Positions 4,830-6,936 of a stretch of DNA of 6,936 nucleotides are shown piece after piece; the first letter of the stretch is position 1, and each line of letters begins with the position of its first letter. The DNA lies in the NCBI GenBank assembly GCA_023434465.1, contig JAEYSQ010000169.1, positions 1 through 6,936 on the forward strand, in the 5' to 3' direction. The stretch is from Actinomycetes bacterium (GTDB taxonomy: Bacteria; Actinomycetota; Thermoleophilia; Solirubrobacterales; 70-9). The notes under the pieces were generated by a model. The model saw only the letters and a program-made list of their open reading frames with translations. It was not told the DNA's origin and did no database searches. Made by a program: the position numbers and the translations under genes.

Positions 4830-6467
4830 ATGCAGATCAAGCCAGACGAGATTGCCAGCATTCTGCGGCAGCGCATCGAGGGCATTGACCCTGGTAGCGC
4901 GGACCTGACCGAGGTCGGCACCGTGCTCTCGGTCGCTGACGGTATCGCCCGTATTCACGGGCTCGACAATTGCATGGCGCTGGAGATGCTCGACCTGCCC
5001 CATGGGGTGACCGGACTCGCGCTCAACCTCGAAGCCGACAACGTCGGCGCCGTGCTGTTCGGCGAGTGGGACAAGATCGTCGAGGGCGACACGGTGAAGC
5101 GCACCGGCCGCCTGCTCGAGATCCCGGTCGGCGAGGAGTTCCTCGGCCGCATGGTCGACCCGCTGGGTCGACCGCTCGACGGCAAGGGGGACATCAACTC
5201 CGGCAAGACCCGTCCCGCCGAGTTCAAGGCCCCCGGAGTCGTTGCCCGCCAGCCCGTTCGTGAGCCGCTTCAGACCGGCATCAAGGCGATCGACGGAATG
5301 ATCCCGGTCGGCCGTGGCCAGCGCGAGCTGATCATCGGTGACCGCCAGACTGGCAAGACCGCGGTCACCATCGACTCGATCATCAACAACAAGGATTCCG
5401 GCGTGATCTCGGTGTACGTCGCGATCGGCCAGCGGATGTCGACGATCGTCCAGGTGCGGGAGGTCCTTGAGGCCGCCGGCGCCATGGAGAACACGATCAT
5501 CGTCGCCGCTCCGGCCGACGAGGCCGCCCCGATCAAGTTCATCGCGCCCTACGCCGGTACCGCGATGGCCGAGTACTTCCTCTACAAGGGCGGTCACGCT
5601 CTCTGCGTCTACGACGACCTCACCAAGCACGCCTACGCGTACCGCCAGATGTCGCTGCTCCTGCGGCGCCCGCCGGGACGTGAGGCATACCCGGGCGACG
5701 TCTTCTACCTGCACTCGCGCCTGCTCGAGCGGGCGGTCAAACTGAGCGACGAAGAGGGCGGCGGATCGCTGACCTCGCTGCCGATCATCGAGACCCAGGC
5801 CAACGACGTGTCGGCCTACATCCCGACCAACGTCATTTCGATCACCGACGGACAGATCTTCCTCGAGTCGGACCTCTTCAACTCGGGTGTGCGCCCCGCC
5901 ATCAACGGCGGCATCTCGGTGTCGCGAGTCGGAGGTGACGCACAGACCAAGGCGATGAAGAAGGTCGCCGGCAAGATGAAGGGTGAGCTTTCGCAGTACC
6001 GCGACCTCGCCGCCTTCGCGCAGTTCGGTTCCGAGCTGGATGCGGAAACCCAGCGCACGCTGGCCCGCGGCGAGCGTCTGGTCGAACTGCTCAAGCAGAA
6101 CGAACGCGATGCCCTTTCGGTCGCCGATCAGGTCGCTTCGATCTACGCCGGCACCGGTGGGTATCTCGACCGGATCAAGGTCGAGCGCGTCCAGAACTTC
6201 CTGGTCGACCTGCTCGCCCGCCTGCATTCCGACAACAAGGAACTCTGCGACCGGATCAACGAGACCGGCCAGTTCCCGGAAGAGGACGAGAAGGCGCTTG
6301 GCGATGCGATCGGCAACTTCGTTGACGACTTCGGTCCCGACTTCGACAAGGACGGCGAACCGCTGGCCGAAGGCGAATCGGTCCGGGTCGACTCTTCGTT
6401 CGCCGAGGAGCCCGATTCGGCCGGCGAGGAAGTCGTGGAAAACGAGGAGGCTCCCTCCGCCGCCTAG
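4830..6467 (+). CDS. atpA: F1Fo ATP synthase subunit alpha, with acidic C-terminal extension
   Basis: Non-catalytic nucleotide-binding subunit of the F1 head, 545 aa. The N-terminal helix (MQIKPDEIASIL) should contact delta and is followed by the beta-barrel domain (about 25-95). Walker A is GDRQTGKT (170-177, K176 and T177), and Walker B is ALCVYDD (257-263). The family signature PAINGGISVS (356-365) is followed by the arginine finger R366, which completes the catalytic site on beta. The core ends near residue 500. The last 45 residues form an extension with 15 Asp/Glu and only 2 basic residues, absent from the 513-aa E. coli protein. Mycobacterial alpha also has a C-terminal extension that restrains ATP hydrolysis; whether this acidic tail acts likewise is unknown. 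The ATG has an AAGGAGG Shine-Dalgarno at 4811-4817, a rather long 12 nt away, embedded in the atpH stop region. No better start is seen. Confidence 0.98.
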   Translation: MQIKPDEIASILRQRIEGIDPGSADLTEVGTVLSVADGIARIHGLDNCMALEMLDLPHGVTGLALNLEADNVGAVLFGEWDKIVEGDTVKRTGRLLEIPVGEEFLGRMVDPLGRPLDGKGDINSGKTRPAEFKAPGVVARQPVREPLQTGIKAIDGMIPVGRGQRELIIGDRQTGKTAVTIDSIINNKDSGVISVYVAIGQRMSTIVQVREVLEAAGAMENTIIVAAPADEAAPIKFIAPYAGTAMAEYFLYKGGHALCVYDDLTKHAYAYRQMSLLLRRPPGREAYPGDVFYLHSRLLERAVKLSDEEGGGSLTSLPIIETQANDVSAYIPTNVISITDGQIFLESDLFNSGVRPAINGGISVSRVGGDAQTKAMKKVAGKMKGELSQYRDLAAFAQFGSELDAETQRTLARGERLVELLKQNERDALSVADQVASIYAGTGGYLDRIKVERVQNFLVDLLARLHSDNKELCDRINETGQFPEEDEKALGDAIGNFVDDFGPDFDKDGEPLAEGESVRVDSSFAEEPDSAGEEVVENEEAPSAA

Positions 6468-6472
6468 GCGGA
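6456..6472 (+). other. Hairpin spanning the atpA stop codon
   Basis: TCCGCC (6456-6461) pairs perfectly with GGCGGA (6467-6472) around a 5-nt loop that contains most of the atpA TAG. A 12-bp perfect palindrome (6460-6471) sits on the same spot. There is no T run after it, and atpG begins 41 nt later, so a terminator is unlikely. It could act as an RNA-processing or stability element between alpha and gamma, or be chance in G+C-rich DNA. Confidence 0.35.
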
Positions 6473-6512
6473 ACCGGACCACCCTGCCGCAAGGCAACTA
6501 CGGAAGCATTAG

Positions 6513-6936
6513 ATGGCCAACCGCAAAGAAGTCACAAACCAGATCACCAGCGTCAAGAACATCCGCCAGATCACGCGCGCGATGGAGATGGTGGCTGCCG
6601 CCCGGCTGCGTCGGGCGGAGACGCGGATCGAGCACCTGCGACCGTACGCCCAGGCGATGCGTCGCATGACCCAGCGAGCGGCCGCGGAGGCCGGGGCCGT
6701 CACCCAGGTTCCGATCCTCGAGCAGCGCGAGAACGTCAAGCGCGTGGCCCTGCTCCTGGTGACCGGCGACCGTGGTCTGGCCGGCGCCTTCAACGCCAAC
6801 ATTCTGCGCGACGGTCTCAACCGCCGCGATGAACTGAAGGCCGAGGGCATCGAGACCGTCTTCTTCGCGGTCGGTCGTCGTGGCGATGGTGCCCTCACCT
6901 TCCGCAAGGCGGAGCCGAAGGAGTCCTGGACCGGGT
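6513..6936 (+). CDS. atpG: F1Fo ATP synthase subunit gamma, 3' partial
   Basis: The first 141 codons of the central rotor shaft run off the right edge of the window without a stop; the family is usually about 290-310 aa. The N-terminal helix SVKNIRQITRAMEMVAAARL (13-32) is the conserved gamma coiled-coil start, which turns inside the alpha-beta head. Next comes the family block VTGDRGLAGAFNANI (83-97), equivalent to the STDRGLCGGLN region of E. coli. The ATG at 6513 has a modest GGAAG site at 6502-6506, 6 nt away, and follows atpA by 45 nt, the longest gap between genes within the operon. Its place after atpA is standard, with atpD and atpC expected next. Because the window ends here, the gamma-specific loop described in mycobacteria cannot be judged. 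Confidence 0.96.
   Translation, partial: MANRKEVTNQITSVKNIRQITRAMEMVAAARLRRAETRIEHLRPYAQAMRRMTQRAAAEAGAVTQVPILEQRENVKRVALLLVTGDRGLAGAFNANILRDGLNRRDELKAEGIETVFFAVGRRGDGALTFRKAEPKESWTG

Noticed and set aside
4809..6497. 562-codon open frame on the minus strand covering all of atpA
   Set aside because: It exactly mirrors the conserved alpha gene, has low-complexity shadow composition and no family resemblance. The equal length to the other antisense frame is coincidence: the sequences differ.
5983..6669. Plus-strand 228-codon frame overlapping the end of atpA and the start of atpG
   Set aside because: It is out of frame with both conserved genes and is a Ser/Arg/Pro-rich shadow without any domain.
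1..6936. Mobile element, CRISPR array, defence system or other undescribed system
   Set aside because: The genes are tightly packed, co-directional and conserved, with uniform base composition; no repeats, transposase, integrase or foreign-looking segment was seen.

Overview
The window looks like a stretch of chromosome from a high-GC Gram-positive bacterium, most likely an actinomycete-type lineage such as Thermoleophilia/Solirubrobacterales. The lineage is inferred from the strong G/C preference at third codon positions and from the gene order: a WecA-like transferase, then a small membrane protein, then the F-type ATP synthase genes. Mycobacteria have the same order (rfe/wecA, Rv1303-type gene, atpB). 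A 16S gene or a whole-protein search would be needed to name the lineage. Everything recognised is on the + strand.

Layout. Bases 1-780 hold the 3' part of a DUF354 (GT-B-like, function unproven) gene. Bases 809-1894 encode a WecA/TagO-type polyprenyl-phosphate sugar-1-phosphate transferase. These two probably form, or end, an envelope-glycan transcription unit, closed by a hairpin at 1901-1925. Bases 1926-2044 are non-coding and hold a possible -10 element and a hairpin that could mask the next ribosome binding site. From 2045 to the end of the window the genes run tightly packed: a 131-aa four-helix membrane protein in the AtpI position, atpB (a), atpE (c), atpF (b), atpH (delta), atpA (alpha) and the first 141 codons of atpG (gamma). 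atpD and atpC are expected beyond the right edge.

Together the a, c, b, delta, alpha and gamma products (with beta and epsilon from outside the window) would build a proton-driven F1Fo ATP synthase. Key residues are all present: the a-subunit arginine (R247), the c-subunit carboxylate (E73), the alpha Walker A motif and the alpha arginine finger (R366). The c subunit lacks the Na+-site residues, so H+ coupling is the best reading.

This is essentially a conserved housekeeping region. I see no mobile element, CRISPR array, tRNA, rRNA, toxin or defence gene, and no convincing undescribed system. The most useful points for follow-up are the acidic C-terminal tail on alpha, the His/Glu arrangement in subunit a, the RBS-masking hairpin in the atp leader, and the unassigned AtpI-position protein.
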